From contig NVXA01000002.1 in the NCBI GenBank assembly GCA_002746395.1, positions 42,546 through 48,558 on the forward strand: a stretch of 6,013 nt of DNA. The letters run 5' to 3'. The position numbers and the translations under genes are program-made. Shown in pieces: positions 5,547 through 6,013 of this stretch. Within the stretch, counting starts at the first letter, position 1, and each line of letters begins with the position of its first letter. The DNA comes from Paracoccaceae bacterium. Lineage in GTDB: Bacteria > Pseudomonadota > Alphaproteobacteria > Rhodobacterales > Rhodobacteraceae. The notes below the pieces were generated by a model, which did not search any database, was not told where the DNA came from, and saw nothing but the letters and a program-made list of their open reading frames with translations.

Positions 5547-5560
5547 CACCAATGTTGGTG
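5547..5560. promoter_or_regulatory. Perfect 14-bp dyad upstream of the second luxI, candidate LuxR-binding site
   Basis: CACCAA-TG-TTGGTG is a perfect inverted repeat with a 2-base centre, 74 bases before the luxI start. Its centre is 34 bases from the centre of the -10 candidate, or about -43 from the predicted transcription start. That is the classic position of a lux box in LuxR-activated synthase genes. The sequence is not the Vibrio or tra consensus, but such boxes vary between LuxR subfamilies. The luxR product encoded next door is the obvious candidate to bind it. Confidence 0.55.
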
Positions 5561-5632
5561 CAATCTTCCTGCTACATTTTCGCGGGTTTTGTTCATCCTA
5601 AATTGTTGTCACAACGACATACTGTTCTTAGT

Positions 5633-5660
5633 CTGCAATCCATTTGCAGGGTTATTTTTA
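5633..5660 (+). terminator. Weak hairpin with T-rich tail
   Basis: CTGCAA (5633-5638) and TTGCAG (5644-5649) form a 6-bp stem with a 5-base loop, followed by GGTTATTTTTA. It resembles a weak rightward intrinsic terminator, but no gene reads into it from the left. It could end a short transcript from the luxI promoter region or be incidental. Confidence 0.25.
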
Positions 5661-5893
5661 ATACGACGGATACCCATTTAAACCACCTGCCGCACGGTGA
5701 AACTCGTATACTAACTAAAGGGGGCGCCTACACTTTTAACATAAATGCATCACCACAAACAAAACACTATTGCGCCACAGTTTAACCTAACACGTTTGAA
5801 TTTGCCAAATATATTGACACCAGCAAAATGCACGGCTGATCGAGCACGCTCAGAGGTGCCGCGAGATTACCCTCCCCCAAGAAATACCTGACG

Positions 5894-5920
5894 TATAATA
5901 CATGTTAATTATGTTATTAT
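5894..5920. promoter_or_regulatory. TATAAT element within an AT-rich inverted repeat
   Basis: ATAATACAT (5895-5903) is mirrored by ATGTTATTAT (5911-5920), with one bulged T and a 7-base centre. A perfect TATAAT (5894-5899) overlaps the left arm, but no -35 hexamer is seen at the right distance. It may be a promoter with an overlapping operator for a gene beyond the right edge. Confidence 0.3.
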
Positions 5921-5924
5921 GCCT

Positions 5925-5943
5925 CCATAACAATGCCTTATGG
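5925..5943. repeat. Inverted repeat CCATAA-N7-TTATGG
   Basis: A perfect 6-bp inverted repeat with a 7-base spacer, just after the AT-rich dyad at 5894-5920. Its size fits an operator half-site pair. No binding protein can be named. Confidence 0.35.
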
Positions 5944-5970
5944 GTGTGTCACAATAAATGCCAACAGAAA

Positions 5971-5990
5971 TTTTACCATTGTAAAACAAT
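5971..5990. repeat. Overlapping inverted repeats near the right edge
   Basis: TTTTAC-CATT-GTAAAA (5971-5986) is a perfect 6-bp dyad. It overlaps a second perfect dyad, ATTGT-AAA-ACAAT (5978-5990). In such AT-rich sequence short dyads are common, so the significance is uncertain. Confidence 0.3.
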
Positions 5991-6013
5991 ATTTTAGTGT
6001 GAAATAAACTTCC

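Larger units (their letters stand above)
5585..6013. other. AT-rich non-coding region at the right edge
   Basis: No frame in this stretch gives a recognisable protein or a start with a ribosome-binding site. The only long open frame begins inside the second-luxI promoter and has no family features. The stretch holds several short dyads: GTTGT-C-ACAAC (5605-5615), CTGCAA-N5-TTGCAG followed by GGTTATTTTTA (5633-5660), and three near the right edge listed separately. It is probably the upstream control region of a gene that starts beyond 6013, or an intergenic spacer. No tRNA, insertion sequence or CRISPR repeat is visible. Confidence 0.6.

Noticed and set aside
5534..5785. Open frame of 83 codons on the plus strand
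   Set aside because: It starts within the second-luxI promoter, crosses the dyad, has no ribosome-binding site and shows no family-like composition.
5814..5819. Perfect TTGACA in the right intergenic region
   Set aside because: No -10-like hexamer lies 16-18 bases downstream.
1..6013. CRISPR array, insertion sequence, tRNA or phage attachment site
   Set aside because: No regularly spaced repeats, transposase or integrase fragments, terminal inverted repeats or cloverleaf-like sequence were seen on either strand.

Overview
The window reads as an alphaproteobacterial chromosome or large replicon, most likely from the marine roseobacter/Rhodobacteraceae group. This is inferred from the gene families and their combination: a bifunctional PaaZ, a PaaX-type repressor, an FnrL-like regulator, and short LuxI/LuxR proteins. 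No rRNA or tRNA marker is present. The first gene is visibly GC-richer than everything after it, so the boundary near 1020 may separate a conserved catabolic cluster from a more variable accessory region.

Layout: (1) 1-1020 (+) is the C-terminal half of paaZ (ring opening and semialdehyde oxidation in phenylacetate catabolism), running in from outside the window. (2) 1058-1858 (+) is a PaaX-family repressor, starting 37 bases later with a dyad immediately before its start codon. (3) 1873-2523 (-) is a YhhN/TMEM86-family membrane protein, convergent with paaX. (4) 2663-3412 (+) is a Crp/Fnr regulator with FNR-like cysteines. The divergent region between 3 and 4 holds a perfect FNR box (2585-2598), placed at about -41 from a good -10 element of the regulator gene. 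(5) 3501-4070 (+) is an acyl-homoserine-lactone (AHL) synthase, LuxI family. (6) 4226-4843 (+) is a LuxR-family AHL receptor with its own recognisable promoter. (7) 4886-5473 (-) is a second, divergent LuxI-family synthase, convergent with luxR across a short hairpin. (8) 5474-6013 has no convincing gene. It contains the promoter of the second luxI, with a perfect 14-bp dyad, and several AT-rich inverted repeats near the right edge.

Working together (inference): the most striking unit is luxI-luxR-luxI, one receptor flanked by two different signal synthases, suggesting integration of or competition between two AHLs. It lies beside an oxygen-type regulator that seems autoregulated and beside phenylacetyl-CoA catabolism. 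Phenylacetyl-CoA is a ligand of PaaX, and aryl-CoAs are substrates of some alphaproteobacterial LuxI enzymes. In roseobacters the paa pathway also feeds tropodithietic acid, whose production can be AHL-controlled. A functional link between the blocks is possible but not shown by the sequence.
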